Source: Pseudovibrio exalbescens DSM 16456
GTDB lineage: Bacteria > Pseudomonadota > Alphaproteobacteria > Rhizobiales > Stappiaceae
Assembly: GCF_000422785.1 (NCBI RefSeq)
Contig: NZ_AUGS01000001.1
Span: forward strand, 372,001 to 436,000
DNA: 64,000 nt
Direction of reading: 5' to 3'
Shown here: one piece after another, positions 35,036 to 44,575 of the stretch
Numbering within the stretch: the first letter of the stretch is position 1
How the letters are laid out: every line of letters begins with the position of its first letter
Notes under the pieces: model-generated
What the model saw: the letters and a program-made list of their open reading frames with translations, nothing else
What the model was told of the DNA's origin: nothing
Databases searched by the model: none
Translations under genes and position numbers: made by a program

Positions 35036-35635
35036 TCATGCATGGCCGGGTGTCTGTTGGGCTTTCGATACAGCCCTGGCCGTTAGGGCGATCGCGATGT
35101 AGCTCCAGCCGTTGAAGATGATGGAAATACCCACGATCAGGCCCAATGCCCATGCGGCTGACAGGGGAAACTCGAAGAAGATGCACAGGCCTGCAAGAAG
35201 CGAGATGGTGCCAGCGGTGAGAATCCAGCCCCACCCATCATGCGGCTTGAGCTTCAAAGAGAACATGACCTGCGAAATCCCTTGGATGATGAAGACGGCG
35301 GCCAGCACCAATGTGAGCGCAGCAGTCCCGAAAGCCGGGTTGTAGTAGACAGCGCCGCCGCCGATGATGGCAATCACGCCGGTGATGAGTTGCCACAGGA
35401 AGCCGCTCCACTCCTTGACCGAGAAGGCATGCCACAGCTGGATTGCCCCGCCGATGACCAGCACGGCGGCGATGACCAATGCAATGGCGATGGAGGAGGC
35501 CAGAGGCATGGCAATCACGACCATGCCGCCGATTACCAAAAGCACGCCCAGTGCCAGAAACCGGCCCCACTTGTCGATCACCATTTGTGTCATGCTGGGA
35601 GCCATCATGTGTCCTGCTTGGTTCTGCGTCATCAA
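35036..35635 (-). CDS. HdeD family (DUF308) membrane protein
   Basis: The 199 residues hold six closely spaced hydrophobic helices, in the three two-helix repeats typical of HdeD/DUF308: GRFLALGVLLVIGGMVVIAM, ALVIAAVLVIGGAIQLWHAF, GFLWQLITGVIAIIGGGAVY and so on. Family members are inner-membrane proteins linked to acid stress in E. coli; the biochemical role is unknown. The first three codons contain two ATGs, so the start may be 35632. It is a single-gene unit with a strong terminator, about 250 bases from the divergent trmJ. Confidence 0.87.
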   Translation of the reverse strand: MMTQNQAGHMMAPSMTQMVIDKWGRFLALGVLLVIGGMVVIAMPLASSIAIALVIAAVLVIGGAIQLWHAFSVKEWSGFLWQLITGVIAIIGGGAVYYNPAFGTAALTLVLAAVFIIQGISQVMFSLKLKPHDGWGWILTAGTISLLAGLCIFFEFPLSAAWALGLIVGISIIFNGWSYIAIALTARAVSKAQQTPGHA

Positions 35636-35884
35636 AAACCCTCCTGTTGCTTCGGGTTGGTGTCTTGCTGGCGGCCGGGGTCATTGTGCCGAGCCGCTCC
35701 GATCAATCTTTCATGACCTTACGTCAATATTATTAGCACTCCGATAATATGCAAACTGATACAACTCTAAGGAGATGAGGTGACGAGAATGAGATCACGA
35801 CCCTGCTTGCGCGCAGTTCTTGAAAAATAAACAGGGGCGCGGCTTTTGCTGGAAAACGGGTCGGCTATCGGCTATCTGAGCGGC

Positions 35885-36658
35885 ATGTCTGAGATGGAAC
35901 CCACACCTAAACCCGCCCTTCCGCCGGCCATCATCCTGTGTGAGCCGCAATTGGGCGAAAACATCGGCATGGTTGCCCGTGCCATGGCCAATTTCGGCCT
36001 GAGCGACTTGCGCATCGTCAATCCGCGAGATGATTGGCCCAGTGAGAAGGCGCGAGCGGCTGCAAGCCGCGCAGACCATGTGATCGACGCTGCCCGTGTG
36101 TTCGACCGGGTTGAGGATGCGGTGGCTGATTTGCAGATGCTGTTCGCCACGACCGCCCGCAACCGCGATATTCCCAAGCCGGTTGTCGGACCGGATGAGG
36201 CTGCCGCCGAAGCGGTAAGCTACGGCGCGACGGACCTTGCCACTGGCTACATGTTTGGCCGGGAACGTTGGGGGCTCAACAATGATGAGGTGGCGCTCGC
36301 CAACAAGATTGTCACGCTGCCGGTAGATCCGACCTACGCTTCGTTGAACATTGCTCAGGCTGTTCTTGTATGCGCCTATGAATGGCGCCGGACGGCAACG
36401 GCAGGAGCCTTGCCATTCACGCTGGAGGACCAGGAAGGCGAACCAGCCTCGCAGGAAGCCATTCAGCGAATGTTCGATCATCTGGAGGGCGCTCTGGATG
36501 CGCGCGGTTTCTTCCGCCCGGTGGAAAAGAAGCCGGTTACGGTGCGCCGCCTGCGTAATATCTTCCAGAAAGCTGATCTGACTGACAATGAAGTGCGCAT
36601 TCTGCGCGGTGTCATTGCTTCCTTTGAGAAGTATCCCCCCAAGCCAAGGGGTGAGTAA
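35885..36658 (+). CDS. trmJ: tRNA (cytidine/uridine-32 2'-O) methyltransferase TrmJ
   Basis: TrmJ is a SPOUT-fold methyltransferase that 2'-O-methylates residue 32 of the anticodon loop. The ATG at 35885 gives 257 residues, matching the family; an upstream TTG-led extension has no support. Knot and SAM-binding motifs are CEPQLGENIGMVARAMANFG (about 19-38), LRIVNPRDDWPSEKARAAAS, FGRERWGLNNDEVALAN and TLPVDPTYASLNIAQAVLV. The murI start lies five bases past its stop, so the two are probably co-transcribed. Confidence 0.93.
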   Translation: MSEMEPTPKPALPPAIILCEPQLGENIGMVARAMANFGLSDLRIVNPRDDWPSEKARAAASRADHVIDAARVFDRVEDAVADLQMLFATTARNRDIPKPVVGPDEAAAEAVSYGATDLATGYMFGRERWGLNNDEVALANKIVTLPVDPTYASLNIAQAVLVCAYEWRRTATAGALPFTLEDQEGEPASQEAIQRMFDHLEGALDARGFFRPVEKKPVTVRRLRNIFQKADLTDNEVRILRGVIASFEKYPPKPRGE

Positions 36659-36662
36659 GGCC

Positions 36663-37466
36663 ATGCCTGCTGTCGATCCAGAAAAGATTTCGGTTGGTCG
36701 GTGCGACATGCCGGGCCGCATTCTTGTGTTTGACAGCGGTATTGGCGGGTTGTCGGTGTTGCGCCATATTCGGCGCAATCGCCCTGAGGATGGCCTGCTT
36801 TATCTGGCGGATGATCTCGGCTTTCCCTATGGCGATTGGGAAGAAGAGGCATTGGCCGCGCATATCGAGAGGCTGATTGCTCGTGTCGCCACCGAATGGA
36901 GGCCGTCGGCCTTGGTGGTGGCGTGCAACACGGCTTCCACCTTGGTGCTGCCGCGTTTGCGGGCACGGTTTACGTTTCCCATCGTGGGGACGGTGCCCGC
37001 CATCAAGCCGGCTGCTACCGCGACCCGAAGCGGCATGGTGTCTGTTCTGGCAACGCCCGGTACGGTTCGGCGGGATTATACGAGAGACCTGATTGCCACC
37101 TTTGCCAAGGGAGTCGACGTGACTCTGGTTGGTGCAACGCGCATTGCACAACTAGCGGAAGACAAGCTGGCAGGCCGGTCTGTGGACATGTCGGCGCTCG
37201 CGGACCAAATACACCCCTGTTTCAAGGAATATCAGGGCAAGCGCACGGATTGCATTGTCCTTGCTTGCACACACTATCCGTTCCTCCTAAGAGAGATGAA
37301 AGAGGTCGCGCCGTGGCCCGTCGAGTGGATCGACCCGTCTGCGGCCATTGCCCGCCAACTTGATCGGGTGTTGCCCGTTGGCAATGCGGTTCATCCGGCC
37401 CCTTGTTTGTTTATGTATTCTTCTGGGCACGTGTTCAACGAGCCTGATTTTGAAGCGTTGTCCTGA
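36663..37466 (+). CDS. murI: Glutamate racemase
   Basis: MurI makes D-glutamate for peptidoglycan. The ATG at 36663 gives 267 residues; a frame open further upstream overlaps trmJ. The first active-site region is VFDSGIGGLSVL (Asp24, Ser25), the two catalytic cysteines are Cys88 in ACNTAS and Cys202 in LACTHYPFL. The usual substrate motif is altered to ADDLGFPYGDW (about 49-59). It is the second gene of trmJ-murI; no terminator was recognised after it. Confidence 0.94.
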   Translation: MPAVDPEKISVGRCDMPGRILVFDSGIGGLSVLRHIRRNRPEDGLLYLADDLGFPYGDWEEEALAAHIERLIARVATEWRPSALVVACNTASTLVLPRLRARFTFPIVGTVPAIKPAATATRSGMVSVLATPGTVRRDYTRDLIATFAKGVDVTLVGATRIAQLAEDKLAGRSVDMSALADQIHPCFKEYQGKRTDCIVLACTHYPFLLREMKEVAPWPVEWIDPSAAIARQLDRVLPVGNAVHPAPCLFMYSSGHVFNEPDFEALS

Positions 37467-37643
37467 TCAGGGCAGCTGGTTTTCTTTTATTTCCTTTTCC
37501 TGAGTCTTCCGGCGGTTGCTTCATGCCGCGTTATGCCGCAACGTAAGTTGTGGTGACGCACGGTGTGAAACCCCGCTTGCGTTTCGCCCGTTTTTCTCGC
37601 GAGCGCCAACAACAAGAATACGGTTTGAAAGGAACAGCTGGGT

Positions 37644-39092
37644 TTGATCGATACTGTTATCAACTCCATCAATGGCATATTCTGGAACTACATCCTCGTC
37701 TATGGCTTGCTCGCCGTCGGCCTGTTTTTCACCATTCGCTTGCGCTTCTTGCAGTTCCGGCATTTCGGACAATGCTTCAAGGTGCTGATGACCAGTCGGA
37801 CGGAGGACCGGAGTGGCATTAGTCCGTTTCAGGCTCTGTGCACCAGTCTGGCGTCTCGTGTGGGGACGGGCAACATCGCTGGTGTTGCTGTCGCCCTGAC
37901 GCTGGGCGGGCCGGGCGCCATTTTCTGGATGTGGATGGTGGCGTTGGTGGGCATGGCGACCTCCTACGTGGAAAGTACGCTGGCCCAGCTTTACAAGTAC
38001 GTGGACGAGGATGGCCAGTTGCGCGGCGGTCCGGCGCGTTACATGGCGGTGGGCCTCAAGGCGCCCTTCATGGGCCACATCTTTGCTATTGTGCTCATTT
38101 TCTCGTTTGGTCTGGTGTTCAGCGCCGTTCAGTCCAACTCCATTGCCGAGGCGATGGATAGCGCCTTCTCGTTACCGGAATGGATAACGGGCGTGGCGCT
38201 TGTTCTGGCTGCCGGGCTGGTGATCTTCGGCGGAATTCGCGCCATTTCACGGTTCGCAGAGCTGGTTGTGCCGTTCATGGCTGGAGCGTATGTGTTGATG
38301 ACACTGGTGGTTCTGGTGTTGAACGTGACCGAGATCCCGCAGATGCTTTGGAGCATCATCGCCCATGCCTTCGGGTGGGAGCAAGCCGCTGGGGGTGTGA
38401 CCGGTGGTGTCATGGCCGCCATGCTCAACGGCATCAAGCGCGGCCTGTTTTCCAACGAGGCAGGTATGGGGTCGGCACCCAACATTGCCGCCTCGGCTGT
38501 ACCCGACCCGCATCATCCGGCCAGTCAGGGCTTTGTGCAGGCGCTGGGCGTTTTCATCGACACCATCATCGTGTGCACCGCGACAGCTCTTTTGATCCTG
38601 CTTTCGGGTATCTATCAGTTCAACAGCGAGTTGACGGGTACAGCGCTGACACAGGCCGCGGCAGTGGCTCATATCGGACCGTTCGGAACCTACTTCATTG
38701 CGATTGCAATCCTGTTCTTTGCCTTCACCACCATCGTTGCCAATTACTCCTACGCAGAAAATGCCATGGTTTATCTGGAGCATGGGTGGAAGCCGGGCAT
38801 CACGGTCTTGCGCCTTGCTGCGCTGGGCATGGTGTTCTGGGGAACGCAGCAAAAGGTTCAAACCGTTTTCAATGCGGCCGATGCGGCCATGGCGTTAATG
38901 GCGACAATCAATCTGGTGGCAATCGTGTTGCTATCGCCCAAAGTGGTAGTATTGACCAAGGATTACCTCGCGCAGGTCAAGGCAGGCATGTCGCCGCATT
39001 TTGAAATCAGCGAGCATCCCGATCTGGCCGAAGGTGTTGACGCCACCGTGTGGACAGAAAAACGCCCCCCGTTTCCGCAGCCTGCTGAATAG
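37644..39092 (+). CDS. AGCS-family sodium/alanine (glycine) symporter
   Basis: The 482-residue transporter belongs to the alanine-or-glycine:cation symporter family. The TTG at 37644 (AAAGGAA upstream) gives the normal family start, with NSINGIFWNYILVYGLLAVG. Family signatures include SRVGTGNIAGVAVALTLGGP (about 72-91), GAIFWMWMVALVGMATSYVE, GLFSNEAGMGSAPNIAASA and FFAFTTIVANYSYAENAMVY. About eleven membrane helices are expected. It is monocistronic and convergent with the YhhN gene; the amino acid carried is not decidable here. Confidence 0.93.
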   Translation: MIDTVINSINGIFWNYILVYGLLAVGLFFTIRLRFLQFRHFGQCFKVLMTSRTEDRSGISPFQALCTSLASRVGTGNIAGVAVALTLGGPGAIFWMWMVALVGMATSYVESTLAQLYKYVDEDGQLRGGPARYMAVGLKAPFMGHIFAIVLIFSFGLVFSAVQSNSIAEAMDSAFSLPEWITGVALVLAAGLVIFGGIRAISRFAELVVPFMAGAYVLMTLVVLVLNVTEIPQMLWSIIAHAFGWEQAAGGVTGGVMAAMLNGIKRGLFSNEAGMGSAPNIAASAVPDPHHPASQGFVQALGVFIDTIIVCTATALLILLSGIYQFNSELTGTALTQAAAVAHIGPFGTYFIAIAILFFAFTTIVANYSYAENAMVYLEHGWKPGITVLRLAALGMVFWGTQQKVQTVFNAADAAMALMATINLVAIVLLSPKVVVLTKDYLAQVKAGMSPHFEISEHPDLAEGVDATVWTEKRPPFPQPAE

Positions 39093-39131
39093 GTTTCAGG
39101 CTGAAGGCAAATCAAGCTGGCCGTCGCCGGA

Positions 39132-39764
39132 TCAGGCGACGGTCAACGCCAGAAAGATGGCTAGTTGCCCGCCGTAGTACAGCGCCCACAGCGCCACTGA
39201 TATTGGCAGGGTAATGCTGGAACGCTCTGGCAGACGGAACAACTGCAGGGAGAGCAGGATGTCCGAGGCGACAAAGGCGAGGGCGCCAATCATCACCCAG
39301 CCGCCAATCTGGGTCGCCAAAACACCCATCGCCACTATCAACAGCACGTAGACCGCCACCGGTAGTTTCAAGTCGTCAGTATATGGCAGGAGCCACCATA
39401 CCGTGGAAACGGCCAGAAGCCCGAACACGCCACCTGTCAGGGCCAGACGGGTGAGGTCGAACTCGGCGATCAGGTGCCAAAACAGGATGATGTAAAGGAT
39501 GTGGGCGACGGCAAAGCTGCAAAGGCCGACGAGAAAACGGGTATTGCCCGGCGCAGCCAGAGCCGCGTCTCCAATGCTGGAAGCGGCCAGCGCGGCCACG
39601 AGCAGCCACGGTGCATTCATCCACGCGGCGGCCACGCAGACCACCGCAAGGGAGAGTGTTTTCAGCAGGGTCTTGAGGGCTGAGGCCGGTCGCCAACTGT
39701 AGTACGCACCATAAATGCAGGCTGCGAGCAGGCTGAGAGCCATGTAAGGGGCGGTGATGAGCAT
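39132..39764 (-). CDS. YhhN family (lysoplasmalogenase-like) membrane protein
   Basis: The ATG at 39764 gives 210 residues, the usual length of YhhN/TMEM86 proteins; the frame extends upstream but those residues are neither hydrophobic nor family-like. The protein is almost entirely membrane helices, with conserved small motifs SIGDAALAAPGNTRFLVGLC and FAVAHILYIILF, and a final ASDILLSLQLF and LWALYYGGQLAIF. TMEM86B is a lysoplasmalogenase; activity here is inferred. Its stop codon lies in the loop of a CCGTCGCC/GGCGACGG hairpin (39121-39142), which probably ends both convergent transcripts. Confidence 0.85.
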   Translation of the reverse strand: MLITAPYMALSLLAACIYGAYYSWRPASALKTLLKTLSLAVVCVAAAWMNAPWLLVAALAASSIGDAALAAPGNTRFLVGLCSFAVAHILYIILFWHLIAEFDLTRLALTGGVFGLLAVSTVWWLLPYTDDLKLPVAVYVLLIVAMGVLATQIGGWVMIGALAFVASDILLSLQLFRLPERSSITLPISVALWALYYGGQLAIFLALTVA

Positions 39765-39964
39765 GGGGCACTTTCTCCGGCATGGGGGGATTCCCTTGGT
39801 GTGGAGATGACGCCACGAGATGATGTGCAGCGACAACTGCAACTCTTGGTGGGTTTTGCCGTTACCGATGCCCGGATCGGATCTGAACCCGCTGAAATTC
39901 GGGAGTTTCAAACGCTGGTGAACTGGCCCAGAGTCGAGCCAAGAATTTGCCAGGGCGCCTTTTG

Positions 39965-40762
39965 ATGACATCCATTCCACTGTTTCTCAGTCGCTTTACC
40001 CGGGCGGCTGCAGCTTTCAACATCAGCTTGTGTTGGGTCGAGCGTTTTCTTGGCCTGTTGTTTGATCTGCGGGGCGGGATCTTTGTTACCGAGGGCATGC
40101 GCTTTGAAATCCCAAAGGGGCTGACCACACGCCAGTATCGAGGCCGCTTTATGGTGGGCGCGCATGAATGGAACGAGCGCCGGCTGATCACGCGGTATCT
40201 TTCAGCGGATGCGCAGGTTCTGGAGTTGGGTGGCGGTTGGGGCGTTGTGTCGTGTGTCATCAACAAACGCCTGCGCAATCCCAAGGCGCATGTGGTGCTG
40301 GATGCGGATCCTCGGGCCATATCCGTCCTCACGCGCAATCGAGCCGCCAACGGGGCGGGGTTCGCCGTCGTTCACGGTGTGGTCAGTTCGCGGGCGAAGG
40401 AGCGGGTGTATCTGTCGCCTTCCGTTGGTAGCAGTAGCCTTGTGTGTGGCAAACCCGGCCGGGCGCAGGTCAAGGCACCCGGCTACAGCATTCGCGCTCT
40501 TGAGCAGCAGCACGGGTTGGCCTTTACCTGCTTCGTGGTGGACATTGAAGGTGCGGAGCTGCAATGGGCTCAGGACAATCGGGAGGCATTGAGCCGGGTC
40601 GAGCTGTTGGTGCTGGAAGTTCATCCGCGCAAGTTGTCGGCGCACCAATTGGCCGAGCTTGAGGCGCTGTTGCGAGGGTGTGGGCTGCACCGGATAGACC
40701 GGCTCTACGAAGTGGAGGTGTGGCGGCGTCAACCGTTCATTGGTGACCACGGCCAGCTTTAG
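39965..40762 (+). CDS. FkbM-type methyltransferase
   Basis: The ATG at 39965 gives 265 residues. The SAM-binding glycine loop is VLELGGGWGVVS (about 85-96), followed by the ribose-binding acidic residue in VVLDADPRAISVLTRN, and the FkbM hallmark FVVDIEGAELQWAQDN in the C-terminal half, then VLEVHPRKLS. FkbM enzymes O-methylate sugars or polyketides, often in surface glycan loci. No glycan genes are adjacent, so the substrate is unknown. A terminator follows before rpsD. Confidence 0.85.
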   Translation: MTSIPLFLSRFTRAAAAFNISLCWVERFLGLLFDLRGGIFVTEGMRFEIPKGLTTRQYRGRFMVGAHEWNERRLITRYLSADAQVLELGGGWGVVSCVINKRLRNPKAHVVLDADPRAISVLTRNRAANGAGFAVVHGVVSSRAKERVYLSPSVGSSSLVCGKPGRAQVKAPGYSIRALEQQHGLAFTCFVVDIEGAELQWAQDNREALSRVELLVLEVHPRKLSAHQLAELEALLRGCGLHRIDRLYEVEVWRRQPFIGDHGQL

Positions 40763-40845
40763 GGCAAATCCTGCGCTTTTTCGCGGATTGCTGCGGTTGA
40801 ACACGTTGACTCAGGACCGCGTTTCCAATAGAAACCCGTTGATCT

Positions 40846-40875
40846 GGCGGTGCCGTTTCGGTGCCGCCTTGATTT
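40846..40875 (+). terminator. Rho-independent terminator after the FkbM gene
   Basis: GGCGGTGCCG-TTT-CGGTGCCGCC (40846-40868) forms a 10-bp stem with two G-T pairs, followed by TTGATTTTT. Confidence 0.78.
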
Positions 40876-41004
40876 TTACGCACCCGCGGGGTCCGGCAGG
40901 CGCTTCTTGCCGTGACACCTGTCAGTCTCTCGAGCCGTTGGTTCGGGTGAAAAAGGAGGGCGCGTTTCCTTTAATATGAATTAAGCAACGCAAAGGAAAC
41001 TGCG

Positions 41005-41622
41005 ATGTCTAAGCGCCATAGCGCCAAGTACAAAATTGACCGCCGGATGGGCGAAAACATCTGGGGTCGTCCCAAGTCTCCTGCCAACCGTCGTGAATAC
41101 GGCCCAGGTCAGCACGGTCAGCGCCGCAAGGGCAAGCTGTCTGACTATGGTGTCCAGCTCCGCGCCAAGCAGAAGCTCAAGGGTTACTACGGCAACATCT
41201 CCGAAAAGCAGTTCCACAAGGTTTATGTTGAAGCGTCTCGCCTGAAGGGCGATACCTCCGAAAACCTAATCGGTCTGCTGGAGCGCCGTCTCGACGCTAT
41301 CGTTTATCGTTCGAAGTTCGTACCGACCGTTTTCGCAGCGCGTCAGTTCGTCAGCCACGGTCATGTCAAGGTCAACGGCAAGCGCGTCAACGTTTGCTCC
41401 TACCTGTGCAAGCCAGGCGACGTAATCGAAGTTCGCGAAAAGTCCAAGCAGATGGCTCTGGTTCTGGAAGCTGTTCAGTCCAACGAGCGTGATGTGCCGG
41501 ACTACATCGATCTTGATGGAAACAAGCTGACCGCAACGTTCAACCGCGTTCCGGCGTTCTCTGACGTACCATACCCGGTACAGATGGAACCAAACCTGGT
41601 TGTGGAATTCTATTCCCGCTAA
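41005..41622 (+). CDS. rpsD: 30S ribosomal protein S4
   Basis: S4 nucleates 30S assembly by binding the 5' domain of 16S rRNA. The 205 residues match the alphaproteobacterial form, starting [20 protein letters not shown], with the S4 RNA-binding domain at [14 protein letters not shown] and [18 protein letters not shown] (about 92-132). As in other alphaproteobacteria it is transcribed alone, away from the main ribosomal operons. The upstream gap of 129 bases after the FkbM terminator must hold its promoter. A strong terminator follows. Confidence 0.98.
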   Translation: MSKRHSAKYKIDRRMGENIWGRPKSPANRREYGPGQHGQRRKGKLSDYGVQLRAKQKLKGYYGNISEKQFHKVYVEASRLKGDTSENLIGLLERRLDAIVYRSKFVPTVFAARQFVSHGHVKVNGKRVNVCSYLCKPGDVIEVREKSKQMALVLEAVQSNERDVPDYIDLDGNKLTATFNRVPAFSDVPYPVQMEPNLVVEFYSR

Positions 41623-41647
41623 TAGCCAGCGACAGCTTGAGATTACT

Positions 41648-41673
41648 GGCCGCCCTCTCCGGGCGGCCTTTTT
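41648..41673 (+). terminator. Rho-independent terminator of rpsD
   Basis: GGCCGCCC-TCTCC-GGGCGGCC (41648-41668) is a perfect 8-bp GC stem followed by TTTTT. Confidence 0.92.
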
Positions 41674-41792
41674 CATTTCCGGGCCCCGTTTTGACGCTTG
41701 TTTTTTCTTGTGCCTGAGGGCATGTTGCGCGGCGTTTACTGCCCGTCATCGGGCGCTTGATCCCGGACCAACCAACGTAAAGCCGAAGATCC

Positions 41793-42767
41793 ATGGACGA
41801 CGTCACGCACTTGCCTACCGCCTCAGACCCGGTCACCACAGCTACCGACCCGGAATGCCATCCGCTGTTTCGGCAGGTGCCGAGCACGGTGGAGTTCAAG
41901 AAGCTGCGCAAGCGGTTGCTGCGCGAGACCCGGCAGGCGATTGATGATTACGCCATGGTCGGCCGCGACCCGAATGAGACCCCGCCCAAGTGGCTCATCT
42001 GTCTGTCCGGTGGCAAGGACAGCTACACGCTGCTTGCCGTGCTGATGGATTTGAAATGGCGCGGCTTGTTGCCGGTGGATCTGATTGCCTGCAATCTGGA
42101 CCAGTCCCAGCCCGGGTTCCCCCAGCATATCTTGCCGGAGTTTTTCGAGCGCCATCAGATTCCAAACATCATCGTGCGCGAAGACACCTATTCCATCGTC
42201 ACGGACAAGATCCCTGAGAACCGCACCTATTGCTCTTTGTGTTCGCGTTTGCGCCGCGGCATTCTCTATCGCATCGCGCGCGAGCAGGGCTGCGAGGCGA
42301 TCGTGCTGGGGCATCACCGGGATGATGCGCTGGAGACGTTTTTCATGAACCTGTTCCACGGCGGACGCATGGCCTCCATGCCGCCCAAACTGGTTAATGA
42401 TGACGGCGATCTGATGGTGCTGCGGCCGCTCATCTATTCGTCGGAAGCGGATATCGAGAAGTTTGCCAAGGCCATGGCGTTCCCCATCATTCCGTGCAAC
42501 CTTTGCGGCTCACAGGACGGGTTGCAGCGGGTTGAAGTGAAAAAGATGCTGCAGCAGTGGGAGCGTGAGACGCCGGGCCGTTTGGGGATCATGGCACGGT
42601 CGCTGGCCCATGTGCGCCCCTCCCACCTGCATGATGGCGAGTTGTTCGACTTTGAGAACCTGAGACCAGCATCAACCTCCGACGGGTCAGCCGAAGGGGA
42701 GGCGGAGGAGCCCTGCGCGGCCTCTCTGGCCATGACGGCCAACCTGTTGGATCTGGGCACGAAGTAG
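41793..42767 (+). CDS. ttcA: tRNA 2-thiocytidine biosynthesis protein TtcA
   Basis: TtcA inserts sulphur at cytidine 32 of tRNA, using ATP and an iron-sulphur cluster. The 324 residues contain the PP-loop [10 protein letters not shown] (about 71-80), the cluster-binding CxxC in [11 protein letters not shown], a second CxxC in [20 protein letters not shown], and [16 protein letters not shown]. The last 40 residues are Ser/Glu/Ala-rich and probably disordered. Its neighbour trmJ (6 kb away) modifies the same tRNA position 32 on the ribose. Confidence 0.95.
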   Translation: MDDVTHLPTASDPVTTATDPECHPLFRQVPSTVEFKKLRKRLLRETRQAIDDYAMVGRDPNETPPKWLICLSGGKDSYTLLAVLMDLKWRGLLPVDLIACNLDQSQPGFPQHILPEFFERHQIPNIIVREDTYSIVTDKIPENRTYCSLCSRLRRGILYRIAREQGCEAIVLGHHRDDALETFFMNLFHGGRMASMPPKLVNDDGDLMVLRPLIYSSEADIEKFAKAMAFPIIPCNLCGSQDGLQRVEVKKMLQQWERETPGRLGIMARSLAHVRPSHLHDGELFDFENLRPASTSDGSAEGEAEEPCAASLAMTANLLDLGTK

Positions 42768-42897
42768 GGCGGGTACCTGCCGGCCTTAGCAAAAACGACC
42801 CTAAACTATTGAGAGGTAAGCCAGATCCTTGTTTACAAGGTCTAGCTTTCTTGTGTCTTGGCGTTGCGCGCGGATGCCGTTGGGGCAATCTGATGCC

Positions 42898-43626
42898 ATG
42901 ACACAAGCTGGGAATGATTCGCGCGGGCAGGGATGGTCCAGTGGCTGCAGGCGAGCATGTGCGCTCGCTCTGTGCGTCCTTGTTGCGGCCTGCGCAAACG
43001 TCAAGCCCAGCGTTCAGGACTGGTTTCCGAGTTCATCCGTGAATGGTGATCTGCCATGGGGAGAGATTGCGGGCCGAAACCTCAATGGGGTGCAATGGGC
43101 AGGGAGGCGCTTCGAAGGGCAGACCTTTCGCAATCTCAGCTTTGTCGGTGCGGATCTGACTGGCGTGAATTTCAACCGTGCCACTTTGGAAAACGTGGAC
43201 CTGTCCCTGGCCACTTTGAATCGCGCTTCGTTTCGCGGTGCCAAGCTGCGCAACGTCACGTTCTATGCGGGGTCGCTGCGGGGCGTTGATTTTACGGGCG
43301 CGCGTCTGGAAACCGTCATTCTGGATGCGACGGACTTACGGGGCAGTTGTTTTGAAAAATCCGATCTGTGGGAAGTGCCGTTCGAAGGGGCCCGGTTGAG
43401 TGGTGGTTCGTATCCAGAACAACATCCGCCCAATGTTTGGCCCCGGTCCTTTTATGCAGTGGTGGAGCAATTGCCATGTCCCGGTGGGACGGATGCCGCG
43501 ACCGCGCTCTACGGACAATATCAGCCGCCGGTAGAGGTGAAGCCCATCAGCGGGCCGCTCTACAAGCGGGGGCGGTTGCGTGTTCGGCCGGATGATGCAC
43601 CTCGCCGCACGCCAGAAAGCCGCTAG
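42898..43626 (+). CDS. Pentapeptide-repeat lipoprotein
   Basis: The ATG at 42898 gives 242 residues. The N-terminus is a lipoprotein signal with a long polar region, hydrophobic core CALALCVLVAAC and lipobox VAAC (Cys32). From about residue 60 to 165 there are about 18 A/x-(D/N/S)-L/F-x-x pentapeptide repeats (FRNLSFVGADLTGVNFNRAT; LENVDLSLATLNRASFRGAK), predicting a right-handed quadrilateral beta helix. The C-terminal 70 residues are Pro-rich and basic. Pentapeptide proteins can mimic DNA or act as scaffolds; a lipid-anchored one is more likely a scaffold or surface protein. Function unknown. Confidence 0.82.
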   Translation: MTQAGNDSRGQGWSSGCRRACALALCVLVAACANVKPSVQDWFPSSSVNGDLPWGEIAGRNLNGVQWAGRRFEGQTFRNLSFVGADLTGVNFNRATLENVDLSLATLNRASFRGAKLRNVTFYAGSLRGVDFTGARLETVILDATDLRGSCFEKSDLWEVPFEGARLSGGSYPEQHPPNVWPRSFYAVVEQLPCPGGTDAATALYGQYQPPVEVKPISGPLYKRGRLRVRPDDAPRRTPESR

Positions 43627-43638
43627 GGTCAGCCGCGA

Positions 43639-43917
43639 TCAGTCTTGGCTCGCGTAATAGGCTTTGCCCGCAAAGCCGCCCATTGGCTTGTCACGCATCA
43701 GGATCACGAGGTTTTCCTGTGCGGTGGTCCGCGCTTGCGTTGCCAGCCCGCCGTGAGAGCGGCACACGTCTTCAGCGCTCATGGTGAACTGCGGTGTAAA
43801 CACCGTCAGCCGCTCGCACTCAACCTTGCGCAGGTTGGTGGGGGATGCGTTGAGGAAAGAAAAGGCGCCCGCGACGAGAAACAGGGCGGAGATGACCAGA
43901 TATGCCAGCTTTTTCAT
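43639..43917 (-). CDS. Small exported hypothetical protein
   Basis: The ATG at 43917 gives 92 residues. The first 24 residues look like an uncleaved signal or membrane anchor (MKKLAYLVISALFLVAGAFS). The remainder is short, with two cysteines (VECERL, DVCRSHGG) that could form one disulphide, and ends in GFAGKAYYASQD. I do not recognise the family. It is convergent with the pentapeptide gene, whose stop is 12 bases away; the frame extends upstream without added support. Confidence 0.6.
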   Translation of the reverse strand: MKKLAYLVISALFLVAGAFSFLNASPTNLRKVECERLTVFTPQFTMSAEDVCRSHGGLATQARTTAQENLVILMRDKPMGGFAGKAYYASQD

Positions 43918-44112
43918 GGCCTTGCCCCCGGAAAATAAGATTGCAGTTCCGATCATGCCGCGTGTTGCCTGCGCTGCATGATCAGGTTGCACCTTAACCG
44001 TGTTCGCCTGACGTGAGGCTGAATCTCCCGTTCATGGTGCATTCATCTTGCGATGAAACCGACGGGCGATAGTTGCCGCCCGCCGGGAAACCTTGCTGGC
44101 TTACGCGTTCAC

Positions 44113-44454
44113 TCAGGCGTCCTGTGCGGTCTGGATGCCCTTTTCGTTGAACATAGCCTTGAGTTCCTGAGATTGGAACATTTCGCGCACGATGTCGCAA
44201 CCGCCAACAAACTCGCCCTTTACATAAAGCTGCGGAATGGTTGGCCAGTCACTAAAATCCTTGATGCCCTGACGAAGCGCATCGTCTTCCAGCACGTTAT
44301 GGCCGACGTACTTGACGCCGATGTAATCGAGGATCTGCACTACCTGGCCCGAGAACCCGCACTGGGGAAACGACGGTGTGCCTTTCATGAAAACCACAAC
44401 GTCGTTGTTGTCGACCTCGTTCTGGATCCAAGCCTTGATGTCGCTCATACTCAT
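44113..44454 (-). CDS. grxD: Monothiol glutaredoxin, Grx4/GrxD type
   Basis: Monothiol glutaredoxins carry and deliver [2Fe-2S] clusters and partner with BolA. The 113 residues contain the CGFS active site (Cys32-Ser35) after MKGTPSFPQ, and the glutathione-binding features WPTIPQLYVKGEFVGGCDIV (about 69-88). The bolA gene lies immediately upstream on the same strand, consistent with the Grx-BolA complex. This bolA-grxD pair following purL is common in alphaproteobacteria. Confidence 0.97.
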   Translation of the reverse strand: MSMSDIKAWIQNEVDNNDVVVFMKGTPSFPQCGFSGQVVQILDYIGVKYVGHNVLEDDALRQGIKDFSDWPTIPQLYVKGEFVGGCDIVREMFQSQELKAMFNEKGIQTAQDA

Positions 44455-44575
44455 GTGTCCTTTCGTCCGTCCAGGGTCAAAGCCTGGCGACTGATATGGT
44501 CATTATGGGTGACTGCCTAGGGCTTTTAACGGATAAAGCCGTGTCTGTCACATGCTTCGACAGACGGAACCACCG

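Noticed and set aside
35727-35750. CIRCE-like half-site TTAGCACTC and an ATATTAT/ATAATAT repeat between hdeD and trmJ
   Set aside because: Only one CIRCE half is present without its partner at the required spacing, and neither neighbour is a chaperone gene.
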